From Cryptomeria japonica (lineage: Eukaryota > Streptophyta > Pinopsida > Cupressales > Cupressaceae): a stretch of 64,000 bases of DNA. The DNA is taken from the NCBI RefSeq assembly GCF_030272615.1, contig NC_081413.1, positions 602,396,709 to 602,460,708 on the forward strand. Reading direction: 5' to 3'. Below the pieces are notes generated by a model. That model saw only the letters and a list, made by a program, of their open reading frames with translations. It was not told the DNA's origin and made no database searches. Position numbers and translations under genes: made by a program. This document shows, piece after piece, positions 23,369 through 35,000 of this stretch. Every line of letters begins with the position of its first letter. Position 1 is the first letter of the stretch.

Positions 23369-24535
23369 CTAACTCACACTCAGCAGATTGTTCTTTAGGC
23401 CTTCCACATAATATACATCATGTGTCTTCAATTTTCCATCAATACTTAGAGTGCCTTTTCCCTTTATTTTGATGGATGAGTTTTCTCCAAATCTTACTGA
23501 ACCACCATTCCAGTCTTCAATTTTGATGAATTTATTTTTGTCACCAATCATGTGGTTGGAGCAACCACTATCTACAACCCATAGATTTTTCCTTTCAGCA
23601 TGTAAGGCAGACTGTACTATGAGACTTGATTCTACCTTTTCCTTTTCTTTCTCAACCCATACCAGTTTGGTTTCCTTCTTCTTGTCAGTTGCTATATTAT
23701 GCTTAGGTTCAGTTACCGGTTCTTGATCAGGATTTGACTTCTTCTGCTTGATCTTCTTGTTTTTACACAACCTTGCTATGTGTCCAAACTCTTGACAGTT
23801 GTAGCATTTTACATGTTCATTTAAAGGAAAATCCTTAAAATTATTATGGGGTAATGGTTTATTATTCCTACACTCAAAACTCTTATGACCATATCCATTG
23901 CACTGATAACAGACAACATTCATATCCCAAAGTGCATTAAATGGACTTTTACTTTCATAGCTCATAGAGGGCTTATTGATTAATCTATAGTCAGCTATTC
24001 TATGCCCAAATTTGTTACACCGATAACAATAACCATGAAAGCTTGAAACATACCGGTTAGGTTGCCTTGGTCCTATAAAGGATTGCCTCATTGGGGGTCT
24101 TCCCTTCATGTTGTTGAATCTGGTGAATCCTTCATGGTCAACTCTTGCATTTCTCCTTGGATCTGCATGTCGGTGCAAAGAGTGTGGCCTCCGATTCATT
24201 GCTTGTGTATACCGGTTTGTGTGGCAATTTCCAACAGCATCTACATATGTCCTTTTTCTGGTATCCTTGCCTATAGTGAATGTCTTCTTTTCTTCAACTT
24301 CATTTGAAGAGGTGAACTTTATTTCTTTGTCAGATGTATCTTTGCTGGTTGAGCTTTGTCCTTCTTCAAAGCCTAAGCCACCAGTGTCTTTGGATTGCTT
24401 TTGTTTGCTCAACATCTTGTCTATGGCCTCGGTGCTACCTTCATATTTGCTCCTTACTTTTATTTCTTCCTTACTTTCTTCAAGCTCCTTTCTGAGCTTC
24501 ACTATTTCTGCTTCCAAATCAAACAGGTGAAGCAA
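23369..24535 (-). pseudogene. Copia-A gag C-terminal part and protease
   Basis: 388 residues without a stop, starting in LTR-derived sequence. A coiled coil (DLEAEIVKLRKELEESKEE) is followed by a basic region, three zinc knuckles (CYRCNKFGHRIADY with the last Cys changed to Tyr, CYQCNGYGHKSFEC, CYNCQEFGHIARLC) and the aspartic protease with an intact DSG triad (WVVDSGCSNHM). The N-terminal capsid part is missing because the 5' LTR is joined directly to the coiled coil. Confidence 0.85.
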
Positions 24536-26045
24536 AAAGGAAAACCCAAGAGATCAATCACACAAATGTAACCCACAACACTAGATATATGAAGAAAACC
24601 CATTATGGGAAAAACCTCGGTGAGAGATGTTGCTAGAGACTACTGCTCCAATCCAGCCTCACAAGTAACACACTGGATTACAAAGATTTAGGACACCAAC
24701 CCCTACTGATTTAGGGCATGAACCCAAGAAGCACCAACCCTTGCACCAAGCTCCAACTTGATGATGTATATTGAGAATACAATTTTGATACAGTTATAGC
24801 TTCTTGTTGTAAATAAATTCTGCAACACTTGATCGAATAGTTTACTGCCAATTGACAGTCTTTTCTTCTCCACATGATCTCACACTGATGATTGTGAGAT
24901 CACTCTCTCTTTCTCATAGTCTCACAACTTACTATGTCACACTTGGATGTTGTCTTTCTCTACCACACTTCACTAGTTTGCTTAACCGTTGAACCTACTA
25001 CAGTTATACTGTTACTCAAACATTGTCGGTTAAACCCTCTCACCGGTTTGCTTGCTCACTTACTCTGCAACTTTCTTAGAATAAATTCTAAGGCAAAGTG
25101 ATCCTTCTCTATCCTTAAGCTCTCTCTTCTCTCTTTTTCTTCTCTCTAGCATCATCTTGCACTGTTTTGAGCTCTTATATTTATCACCATGGTTTCCCAC
25201 CAAGAATGCATTCAAACACTGAGTGGTTAGGGTTTCCTTTACCTGACACAATCTTCATGAGATCTGATCCAGTTAGTCTTGGATCGATCACTTGTACTCC
25301 AGGAATGCATATGTACATGTTTTCCATTATCCAATGCATACTTGCTAAAGATAGCAATCTCGTACATGATTTTATACCTTGAAATCTATCAACTCATAAA
25401 GCGCTCAGCTATTTCCTTTCCAAGGTCTTCTTGCAATCTGATTTCCTTTGCATTGATCCAGGCGCCAACTACTCCCTAATCTTCCTCTGTTGTTCTTTCT
25501 TCCTTCAGCCGCATCAGTCAGTTACAATCCCGTGATTTGTGGTTGTTACATTAATGTCAACTAGTTGTTTCAACAACCATGTCGATGGAGGCTTCACCAA
25601 CCTCTGCATGTTTGCCACCTCATCTCCACATGGCATCACAATGGTCAATCACTTAGCTCACCGACACACAGTCAGTTCATAGTTGAGGACTCGAAAAACT
25701 CATACCGGTACATGCCTTTGCCAGTGAGACCTTCTCCTTCTGCTAACCGGTAGTGCTCGCTAGCCCAGTAATATATCTTCACCTCTGGTGGTTTTTGATG
25801 ATTTTAACATTCTGCCTCTTCATCATAAGCAGGCAGCCAACCTCCAGACCGATTTATTTCTCTACCAGTTGTCAAACATCATGCAAACATATAGCCATCA
25901 TCCTGGTTTATGCTTTACTGGCAAGCATTCCTTATGTCTGCTCACTCTCATGTAAAGTGCCATCAGATTGGTCAACCCTTCTTACTTGCCGGTGACCTTG
26001 CCAAACCGGTTTTGATCAATGACAACTTAATGCCAAAATGCCAAC
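24523..26045 (-). repeat. 5' LTR of Copia-A, inner end deleted
   Basis: It aligns to 18954-20435 of the other LTR. About 103 bp of the inner (U5) end are gone, and the junction lies in sequence shared by LTR and gag (ATCAAACAGGTG). The outer end has a small duplication (AATGCCAAAATGCCAACA). Confidence 0.85.
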
Positions 26046-26050
26046 ACATA

Positions 26051-26456
26051 CCATGGTCCATTTTTTAGGACTCCCTCGACATGGGTGGGATTTGAAAAGT
26101 GAAATAAATAAATAAAAAACCTTGGTGATATTTTGAACTCCCTCAAGTCAGACGCCATGAGGAGCCCAGCCTTTGGCAACCCAGTCACGTAGCATGCTTT
26201 CAAGTGGAACCCTCCCCACAAAATATACTATCAAAGTATACTTTTCAAGCCAATCGCAAGCACTATCAAAATCTTCCGCTGGTAAAACAACATCAAGGAT
26301 ATAAGAAATATTACCTCGTGGAACACTTTTGAGACAAACTTGCAGGGCCGTTTGTTCGAAAGAGCCATGGTCTCCAGATGCCAAAACGCCAGCACCCACA
26401 TCAACTATTGTGTTGGAAATGGCCGAACCCATAATAAAAGGCTTAAAATCCCCCAA
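26051..26456 (-). pseudogene. LINE ORF1, N-terminal part (DUF4283-like)
   Basis: It starts at the Met at 26456 (MGDFKPFIMG). Hallmarks are DFDSACDWLEKYTLIVYFVGRVP and, after a stop and frame change, THVEGVLKNGPWYV just before the Copia-A insertion. DUF4283 domains have this pattern (xxWxxxxLxGxFxGxxP, xxxxLxxGPWxV). The 5' untranslated part probably extends to about 26540. Confidence 0.8.
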
Positions 26457-26540
26457 TAAATATGGTATGGTAGAAAAAAACTCAAGACGTAGTCAAATAG
26501 TACAGTGGTAGCAAGAAAACCCTAGCAGAGCAAAACCTCA

Positions 26541-27262
26541 GAAATTTTTTATTTGGGTGTTGTTCGTCATAAGTACTATGGGTTTCTTTTAGAGTCTATG
26601 TGTTAAGGACATGCAATTTTTTTTCCTTTTTACATCCAAGATGAGTTAGATCATCTTAAGATTTAGTAAGCGATATTTGATATTAAACAAAAGATAAAAC
26701 TTATCCTTAGTTCAAATATATTAGTGATTTTGTTTGTATTTTGTAATTTATTAAAAATGTACACAGCATTACACTAACAAGGAGACTCCATTAACTAAAC
26801 CAACGCGATCTTTCTTTGTATAAGATAAAAATTATAATTACCTAATTTATCATTCCAAATTCAGATTAATTAATATATAGAACTCTATTGATTGAAATTA
26901 ATTGCATTTATTACAATCACAATTTCAAAGAATCCTACAATTCAAACTGTGTATCCGCAGTTTACCTTTTTTAAAATAAAAAATTCGTAATTCAATCTGT
27001 AAAAGCAGACCGCGCACGTTAAATTCTAGGCTTAATTGATCCTAAAATGGAAACATGCACACAGAGCCAATTTATCAGTGGAAATGTCCACGCCCAAAAA
27101 ATCAATAAGCAGATACTACAAACATCTGCAGTAACAAATTAAATATGCCTGAATGAATCATTGAAAACCACGCCGTTGCAGCTCATAAGACTTTACTCAA
27201 AGCCGTCTATTTTTCTTCGGTGCCAATCAGAGGAACTTTCATTTGTGATTTCTCCTCGATCA
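26541..27262. other. Intergenic stretch, no gene recognised
   Basis: AT-rich DNA between the LINE 5' end and the stop codon of the receptor-kinase pseudogene. It presumably includes the gene's 3' untranslated region and terminator, but no signal stands out. Confidence 0.4.
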
Positions 27263-28803
27263 TTATCTTGGCCGGGGATTTAACAACGATAGGTATGGAT
27301 CTTCACGTGAAGGAGAAAGATTATTTGGGGATCTCCACTGTGGAAGTTCTGAGCTTGGATTCGAGTGGGATGACGATACCATCGATTCCTTCAACTCCAT
27401 CACCACCTCACTCATTGTCGGCCTCTGCACTGACTGGTTTGAACAACATGCCATGGCTAACTCTGCTAATTTCCATAGGTCCTCTATCTTATACTTCTTT
27501 TCCACAGCAGGATCTGCAATTCTCTCTATATCTCCCCTCAACATGAATTCCCTTGTCTGCGATTAAACAAAAAATAAATCAATCTTTAATCATTTCATAG
27601 TAAATTCAACAGCATTTGATTTCTCCGACTACATTACCCAGCTGGTGATGTGAGCTGCTTCTCCATCTGAGGACTCAAGAACCACAGGATGCTGTCCAGA
27701 AATAATTTCTAATAGAACAACCCCAAAGCTATATACATCCTTTTTTCTGTCAGTCGATGAAGAATGTAATATCTGCAAAACATAAATAAACAACAAAGTG
27801 GTCAGTATCCCGATAATAAAATTTAAAATTCAGTATTAACGTGTAGAAAATAATTACTCTGGGTCTATATATCCCGTGGTGCCTTTCACTACTGTACTTA
27901 TGTGAGTAGCTCCCTCCAAAGGAACAATTCTTGACAATCCGAAATCTGCTACTTTTGCCTCCATGCGATCATTGAGTAGGATGTTTGAGCTCTTCACATC
28001 TCTGTGAATAATGCATGGGTTGCAGCCATGATGTAAATACTCTAAACCTGCTTGCAAAATCTAAGCTCTATCAAACGGTGTTGTATTTAATAATAATAAA
28101 TGATTATGAAGGAAAGGTTTAACAAACAGTGGTTGACTATAACCCAAACAAAAGCTATGTTAGCTATTTACTGTAAGGCTAATAATTGGAGTGATGCTTC
28201 GCTAACCTTGAGCAGCATCCAATGCATTACTGACCCTTGTTTCCCAATCGAGGCATTTTCCAGATAAATTTTGGCCTGAATGCACATTTTACACATTCTT
28301 ATCTCAAATATCAAAATCAAAATGCATGTATATATCTAGTTCAATTGAGCAGCAGCTTTGTTATGTATTTTACCATTGATAGAATGTCGCAGGTCTCCAT
28401 TGGACATAAATTCGTAAATTAGAATCATATTCTCTTCCTCAATGCAGTAGCCAATGAATTCTACCAAACTCTTATGGTGTACTCTAGAGAGCATATCCAC
28501 CTGTACAGTACCACAAGTTATGGGTATCCATTTTAATGAAGATGATATCAACTTATTCATATGAAAAAACAATTATATGCACCTCAGTAGAAAATTCTTT
28601 CGGACCGTGATGTGACTTATCAGATAATACTTTGACTGCTACTTCCTTGTCTTGAAGCCAACCTATGTAAACTGGTCCATATCCTCCTTTTCCAATCTGT
28701 TTGTGGAAATCATCGGTCATCTCTATCACCTCTTGGTAACTGTATGATCGGCATCCTTCCAATTTTACAAGAGCTAACTGCGTAGATTTTTCTTCTGTCT
28801 TAC
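27263..28803 (-). pseudogene. Receptor kinase, cytoplasmic kinase domain (exons 9-14)
   Basis: Exons are 28803-28583, 28500-28374, 28275-28207, 28047-27858, 27772-27638 and 27556-27263. Seen in order: SYSYQEVIEMTDDFHKQIGKGGYGPVY (glycine loop; given in parts: GKGGYGPVY), EVAVKVLS (catalytic Lys), the stretch [24 protein letters not shown] (catalytic loop), VADFGLSR (metal-binding DFG), [11 protein letters not shown] (activation segment end), then YSFGVVLLEIISGQ and a C-lobe ending in QRPTMSEVVMELKE before a TAA at 27265-27263. Phases fit across every intron. Exon 13 is 135 nt where 136 is needed; the missing base lies in the A-rich run after the LTEK codons at about 27740, which throws the C-lobe out of frame. 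Confidence 0.9.
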
Positions 28804-28964
28804 CTGATAAGTTTTTTCATTTATTAATAATTACTTAAGCTTTTCATATTCTTGAAAATCAGATATACTGGCAGTTGACCACTTTTTGCCAGTGAAGAAA
28901 AGAGTAGTCTGAGAATATACAGTGAATAAGTGCCCCAATATCATGGGGGAAGTAGATGACTTAC

Positions 28965-29161
28965 TTGTTGTGCTCACTACTAATGGAGTAGTCTTCTTTG
29001 ACTTGATCCTTTTTATGAACACCACTAATGCTGCACTGAAAATTTCAACTGCTACAACTCCAGCTATGGTCCCCCACACAACTACGGTTTTCTTTCTCTT
29101 ATTTTTAGCAGCAGGATTATTGCAACCATTGGATTGGCAATCCATATTATTCCCATAAACA
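28965..29161 (-). pseudogene. Receptor kinase, transmembrane exon (exon 8)
   Basis: 197 nt from acceptor TTGTAG to donor CAACAA/GTAAGT. It encodes a short Cys-containing outer segment (MDCQSNGCNN), a basic patch (KNKRKK), the hydrophobic span VVVWGTIAGVVAVEIFSAAL and then KRIKSKK, the basic stop-transfer. Phase 2 at its start and phase 1 at its end match exons 7 and 9. Confidence 0.85.
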
Positions 29162-29257
29162 CTACAATATCAAACAAAAGTATTTTAAACATGCGCAGAA
29201 GATAGTGATAATATTCCCTAGATGCAGGTACAAAATTGTTGAATAAGGAAACTCCAC

Positions 29258-30591
29258 CTTAAATTCAGCTTTTCATTTCGCTGTTTATTAGCCAGACCTT
29301 CCGGGATGGATCCAATTAGCTTATTGTTTGCCAAATTCCTGAATTTCAAAGAGAAAATAAATTTTGTAGTTGATTTGAACACAAAATGTCTACCCACATT
29401 ATAAAAACATCATGTAACACAGTTTCCTAAGTTGCAGTTGATTTGAACACTAAATGTATGTACCCACATTATAAAAGCATCATGTAACAGAGTTTCCTAA
29501 GTTACTGTTGATTTGAACACAAAATCTCTGTGCCCACATTATAAAAGAATCATATAACAGAGTTTCCAATAGTAAGGAAGCAAATGTTGTAACTTACAAT
29601 TCGTTTAGATTGGATAACTGGCTAAGCTCTTCTGGTATTGAACCACTCAAGTTATTGTTTGATAAATCCTTGAAAATAATAACTAGAGCTTTGCTATTAT
29701 ACAAATAGTTCGGGGAAATAGAACATTGGAACAGCAATGTATGTAGTAAATGCTGAAAATTACTTACAATTTAACAAGAGCAGAGAGATCACCGAAACTG
29801 GCAGGTATTGTGCCATTAAACCCCTTCCCTTAGAGTTGTCTGCTTGTAATATAATTATTGACTGATGTTTAAATTAATATATCATATGACGGTACACAAT
29901 TATTTCTTTTTGGTGAATAGGGACAGAAGTTGTGTTAAAAACTACTAAAAACCTGTATTCTCAGCTTAAAGGAAAAAAATTGAATTGTGGCATTGTTTTA
30001 TCAAAAATGAGAATGTTGAGGTCATAGTAACATTCAATAATAACATTTCATTAAAAGTTTGAACTTTCATGAAAAGATTTACGACATAACAATAGAAAAT
30101 TTATATACTGATTAATCAACCTATATATGTTGGTTGTATCACTTTTTTAAAAATGAAAAGAATATTTTACATTTGTATTCACTACATCTATTATTCTAGT
30201 GAAGAGCTTTATTGATTACTCTATATTATTTATAAGTGTATGTTGTAATTAAATACTTAACTCTTCTATAGAATCTCATCATTAATAAATCAAAGATGTA
30301 TGATTGATCTTAATAAATAAAAGAATAATCAATAATAATTCAAATAAATGTCAACCACACAAGCTAGTATATAACCTTGATAAATTAAGTTTAATCTATA
30401 ATAAAATAAATTATCCTCATTCTATTTATAAAGATTTATTGATTTTTTATTATAAAAAAAGACCTGCACTGCAATAATTCTGGGTGAAGAATCTGTGCTG
30501 CAATTTATCCAATTCCAAGAATATTGTTTTGGTATGCAAGGGTCACCTGTCCAGTCCTTTTCTAAATTAAAGTATCTTACAATATCAACAA
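29258..30591 (-). pseudogene. Receptor kinase, LRR exons 4-7
   Basis: Exon 4 (30591-30464) encodes KDWTGDPCIPKQYSWNWINC and SPRIIAV, the LRR N-terminal cap. Exon 5 (29839-29768, 72 nt) has GKGFNGTIPASFGDLSALVK, but the codon before it is TAA where Ser is usual. Exon 6 (29668-29598) encodes LSNNNLSGSIPEELSQLSNL; it is 71 nt, one short of the standard 72, so its frame is lost. Exon 7 (29338-29258, 81 nt) has NLANNKLIGSIPEGL. Exon 4 splicing at CAG/GTC would leave phase 0, which does not suit exon 5, so another small lesion may lie there. Confidence 0.85.
29370..29575. repeat. Tandem triplication in intron 6 (about 69 bp x 3)
   Basis: Units start TTGATTTGAACAC at 29370, 29438 and 29508 and contain CCCACATTATAAAA and AACAGAGTTTCC. 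About 90 percent alike by eye. Confidence 0.9.
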
Positions 30592-30915
30592 CTGCAACCA
30601 CTGCATAACATTAAAATGGTTAATTCTTAATAAGACTTTTTTTCAAATTTCACATAACTAAAAATAAATAAGTTAACAATTAATATTTTATAACCAATTG
30701 TTTATATAAAAAACTACTCTCTATATTATAAACTACCATAATTACAACATTCCAATTCTTTCCAAGTTTCTTAATTGCATTGTCTTTAATTTCATTGTCT
30801 TTTAAAAGCAATAATTGATTAGATAGAAAATCAATTGTTTTTTTTATAATTATACAACTATTTTCAAATGATTTTGATTAAGATAAACACTTTTGATGAA
30901 AACTGTGAACCTTAC

Positions 30916-31359
30916 CGTCATCTACGTAAGTGCCATTGAGAAGAATGGAGCTAAGGCGATAGGCTTCCCAGGCATTGATGAGAGGTGGCAACGTGGACCG
31001 GGCGGTCGCATTCAGCGAAAAGTTCAATGGTCCCGGTTTAGACATTGGGTAGCTTGGATCTGAATAAATGGTCTCATCTTCGTATGTAAGGCGTAGGTTG
31101 TTTTTATACCATAGCTTGCCACCGATGCTAATACTGAACTCCCGGATATCTTTGGGTTTCAATTCCTGAATCTCCAGGAAGTACATGGCAAAATAGTATT
31201 CACCAGATGGGTCAAAATTTCTAGTCCACGAGAGTTGAAAGAATGAAATGTTGAAGGGAACCACGGCAGTGCTCATCACAGAAGCTGGTGCATCTGTAAC
31301 TGAAGTATCGACCTTATTAGACGTGTTGATGGGAATTACATTCGATCCACTTACTCCTG
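30916..31359 (-). pseudogene. Receptor kinase, malectin-like domain, second half (exon 3)
   Basis: It encodes NVIPINTSNKVDTSVTDAPA and VMSTAVVP, then FFQLSWTRNFDPSGEYYFAM, FSISIGGKLWYKN and LINAWEAYRLS, all typical of malectin-like ectodomains. It ends at donor GACG/GTAAG (30916) in phase 1, which fits exon 4. The 5' end is cut off by the copia LTR at 31360: about 20 codons (the region that usually reads YPDD..DRIW) and the acceptor are missing from this side. Confidence 0.9.
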
Positions 31360-31964
31360 ATGAGTTGTCAAAAGATGTTTTATCCATAGTATAATATAGG
31401 AGGGCCATTTTTAGAGATAATATGACACATTTCATGTTAGTTATGAGGGTCTAAAATAGGGGATAAGAGTTTGGACGTGAGTAACTATATTTAACCTGGT
31501 TTTCTTATCTTGGAAAAAGAAATGTCAAGGGTGGGCAACACGTGTCATGGAGGTTTTGCCCATGGTATTGTAAAACCACAAATGGTTTCCAGGTTGTAAA
31601 ATTCCTATATAATGAGGGCTTGGAGAGGAGTTTGTATGATGGAGTTTGGTTTGCAAAGCTTGATGCTAGAAGGATGCTAGTGAAGTCTCTCCGAGCTTGA
31701 GTTGAGGTGATGCTCTTGTAAGAACTTGCATTGCAAGTGTATTGTAATCTCTTGTTGATTTGTTAATATACTATGCAGGTTTTAGAGTGTGGGGTTTTTC
31801 ACCCGTATGGGTTTTCCCCATGGTAATCACTGTGTTATATGTTTCTTGTTTTATTTCTACTCTATTTGCTTCTTGTGATCTCTGTGATAGTTAAGTTGAA
31901 ATTTGCAAAATCGTCATCTCAAGATTAGCGTAGGAAGCGTTTCCACACACCTTTGCTTCTTACA
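31360..31964 (+). repeat. 5' LTR of Copia-2, truncated
   Basis: Aligns with 36291-36896; homology starts at ATGAGTTGTCAAAAG and ends CTTACA. It retains the U3/R part with CCTATATAATGAGG, the probable TATA region (about 31603). Confidence 0.9.
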
Positions 31965-31966
31965 AG

Positions 31967-31979
31967 TGGTATCAAAGCC
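31967..31979 (+). promoter_or_regulatory. Primer-binding site of Copia-2
   Basis: TGGTATCAAAGCC, two bases inside the LTR; one mismatch to the initiator tRNA-Met type TGGTATCAGAGCC. Confidence 0.85.
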
Positions 31980-32086
31980 TGGCTAGTTTTGGTTCTATTT
32001 GCTGGGTACAGGGTTTTTTGAGCTAATCAAGGTTTGAGTGGGAGCTTGTGCAGAGTATTTCATTTCTGTATTGCACGATCATAAAG

Positions 32087-35000
32087 ATGGCAAGTATATC
32101 AGGGAGGATTGATGTAGAGAAGTTTTCTGGCACAAACTTTGAAATGTGGAAGCTGAAGATGGAAGATCTATTGATTGATCGAGATCTATGGGATGCAGTC
32201 GATGAGAATAAGTCGAGGCCCACAAATCTGACTTTAGCTACACAATATGATGTAATGGATAGAAAAGATAAAGGTCTCATAAGATTGTGCCTTGTAGACT
32301 CAACTCTGATTAATGTCCATGAAGAATCTACTGCGAAGAAGCTCTGGAAGAAGCTAAGTGAGATCTACCAAGCAAAATCACTTGTGAATAAAATTTTCTT
32401 GAGGAAGAAGTTGCATTCCTTGAGAATGGAAGAAGGTGGATGAATTTCTGAGTTTCTAGAAAGTTTTAATATGTTGGTGACTCAATTGACCTCAGTTGGG
32501 GTACCAATGGATGAAGAAGAAAGGTGCCAAGTCCTGCTATGTTTGTTGCCAGACTCATGGGACAGCCTTGTGATGGCCATAGGGAGCACTGCAGTCGTCT
32601 TGAAGATGGAGGATGTTGTTGCTTCTCTACTTTCTGAGGAGATGAGAAGGAAGGTTTCTCTGAATGCCAAATAGGCTCTGAGTGTTCGAGGAAGACCAAA
32701 AGAAAGAGGCAAGAATGAAAAGCAGAATGGCTATTCTAAGTCCAAGAATAAGGGGAGATCAAAATCTCCTGGTAAGTCCAAGGTAATTTGCTGGAATTGT
32801 GGAAAGCCTAGACATTTCCGAAAGGACTATAAAAAAGAAAAGAAGAAAAAGAAGAAGAAGCAAGATTTTGATTCTGAGTCCAAGAAGGAAGATGGAGATG
32901 CTTTTATTGCAGCCTTAGCCACTCATGCAGGTGACAATGCATGGTTGATAGACTCAAGTGCATCTTTCCACATGACTCCTATTAGAAACTAGTTTAGTAA
33001 GTATGAAAAGTTTGATGGTGGTAAGGTGTATTTGGGTGATAACTCCTTTCTTGATATTGTTGGTCGTGGAAGTGTTCATGTTAAATTTTCTGATGGTAGA
33101 ACTAGAAGATTTGATGGTGTCCTGCATATCCCGAGACTAGCAAGAAATTTGTTATTTGTTAGCAAACTAATAGATGCGGGTGTGCATGTATAGTTTTCTG
33201 AAGCAGGTGTGAAAATGGTGAGAGGTGCTTTGGTAATAGCAAGAGGAAGCAGAATGGGTACATTGTACTAGCTTGATGCATGCACAGTTGAGTGAAATAG
33301 CACTTCTGATAAGAATGTGATAAAGACTATGTTGGAAAAGGAGAGGGTGTCTCTTTCAGTAGATGGTCATGGTTTTTGGGTACCCAAGGGTGCTCTGTCT
33401 ACCGAATCAAAGTTGCCTATAGAGAAGACAATGTTGTGGCACCTGAGACTCGGTCACATAGGTGAGAAGGGTCTATGAACTTTGAAAAATAAGAACCTTG
33501 TTAATGGGTTTAATGATTGTAATCTTGAATTTGACTTTTGTGAGCATTGTATTTATGGAAAACAAAACCGCATTCAATTTTACTCCAGTTCTTATAAGTC
33601 TTCAAGAATTTTGGATCTAATCCATTCAGATGTATTTGGTCCAGTTGATGTTTCTTCTATTGGTAAATCAGTTTATTATGTTTCTTTCATTGATGATTTC
33701 AGTAGAAGAACATGGGTTTATTTTCTTAAGAGTAAAGCTGAAGTTTTCAGTCGTTTCAAATAATTTAAAGCAATGGTTGAGTTGCAGACTGGAAAGAAGA
33801 TAAAATGTTTAAGGATAGATAATGGTGGTGAATATTGCTCCAATGATTTTGACACATTTTGTAAAGATTGTGGTATTAAGAGACAGAAGACAACTCCGTA
33901 TTCTCCACAACAAAATGGAGTTGCAGAAAGAATGAACAGGACCTTGATGGAGAAGGCTAGGAGTATGCTAAGTGGTGCTGGTCTAGAACAAAAGTTCTGG
34001 GCTGAAGCTGTAGCCACTGCCTGCTACCTGGTAAATAGGTCTCCTACATCAGCTCTTGTTGATAAAACGCCAATGGAAGCGTGATCGGGCCACAAGCCTT
34101 CACTTAGTCATCTGAGAGTTTTTGGTTGTGAGGCATATGCTCATGTGCCAAAGGAGAAGCGGACAAAATTGGATAACAAAGCTGTTAAATGTATATTCAT
34201 TGGATACAGTTATAGTGTGAAAGGATACAAGCTTTGGGATCCTGTTGCACAAAAGGTATTTTATTCCAGAAGTGTTATTTTTAGAGAAACTAAGTCCTCT
34301 TCTGTTACAGTGTAGCCAGAACAAAAGGAAGAAAAGAAAGATGTGATTCAACTGCCTGCTACACCTGAAAAAGTTGAATCCAAGCCCTTAGAAAGACAGG
34401 AAGTTGATGAGAGCTCTACGAGTTTTGAATCATCAGAGGAAGAAGAAGAACCTGAACCTGAACTTGTTCAAAGGTCTACTAGACAAAGAAAACCACCTGA
34501 AAGGTATGGATATTCTCCTGATGATTGGAGATGCATATTTGCTTTGAATGCTAATATTGATGAACCGAAATCTGTAGAAGAGGCTCTTGGTATGAATGAT
34601 TCAGAGTCTTGGAAAATTGCCATGGATGAAGAGATGGCAGCTCTTAAGAAGAATGACACATGGGACCTTGTACCATTGCCTGAAGGACGAAAGCCTGTTG
34701 GTTGCAAATGGGTGTTCAAAAGGAAGATAGGTTCAAATGGAAGAATAGAGAAGTACAAAGCACATTTGGTTGCAAAAGGTTACTCTCAGGTTGAGGGAGT
34801 AGATTATGGTGAGATTTTTTCTCCTGTAGCCAAAATGACATCCATTCGTTTCTTACTTTCTATTGCAGCAGCTTATGATCTAGAGGTCGAACAAATGGAT
34901 GTAAAAACTGCTTTCCTTCATGGAGATTTGGAGGAAGAAATTTATATGACACAGCCGGAGCACTATGTGGTAAAAGGTAAAAGTAATTTGGTCTGTAAGT

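Larger units (their letters stand above)
18851..26045 (-). mobile_element. Copia-A: SIRE-like Ty1/copia element inserted in LINE ORF1
   Basis: The element is bounded by LTRs that share ends (minus strand TGTTGGCATT and an end in CA at 18851) and is flanked by the 5-bp target duplication CATAC at 18846-18850 and 26046-26050. Minus-strand order is 5' LTR, gag (knuckles), protease, integrase, reverse transcriptase, RNase H, purine tracts, 3' LTR, i.e. copia order. The inner end of the 5' LTR, the primer site and the N-terminal part of gag are deleted. Pol has several stops and one frame change near 22000-22200. It cannot move by itself. Confidence 0.9.

Noticed and set aside
30878-31435. Start of the 185-residue ORF (MKCVILSLKMALLYY) as the receptor's true N-terminus
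   Set aside because: The first 25 or so residues are LTR sequence read backwards; the malectin part begins only at 31359.
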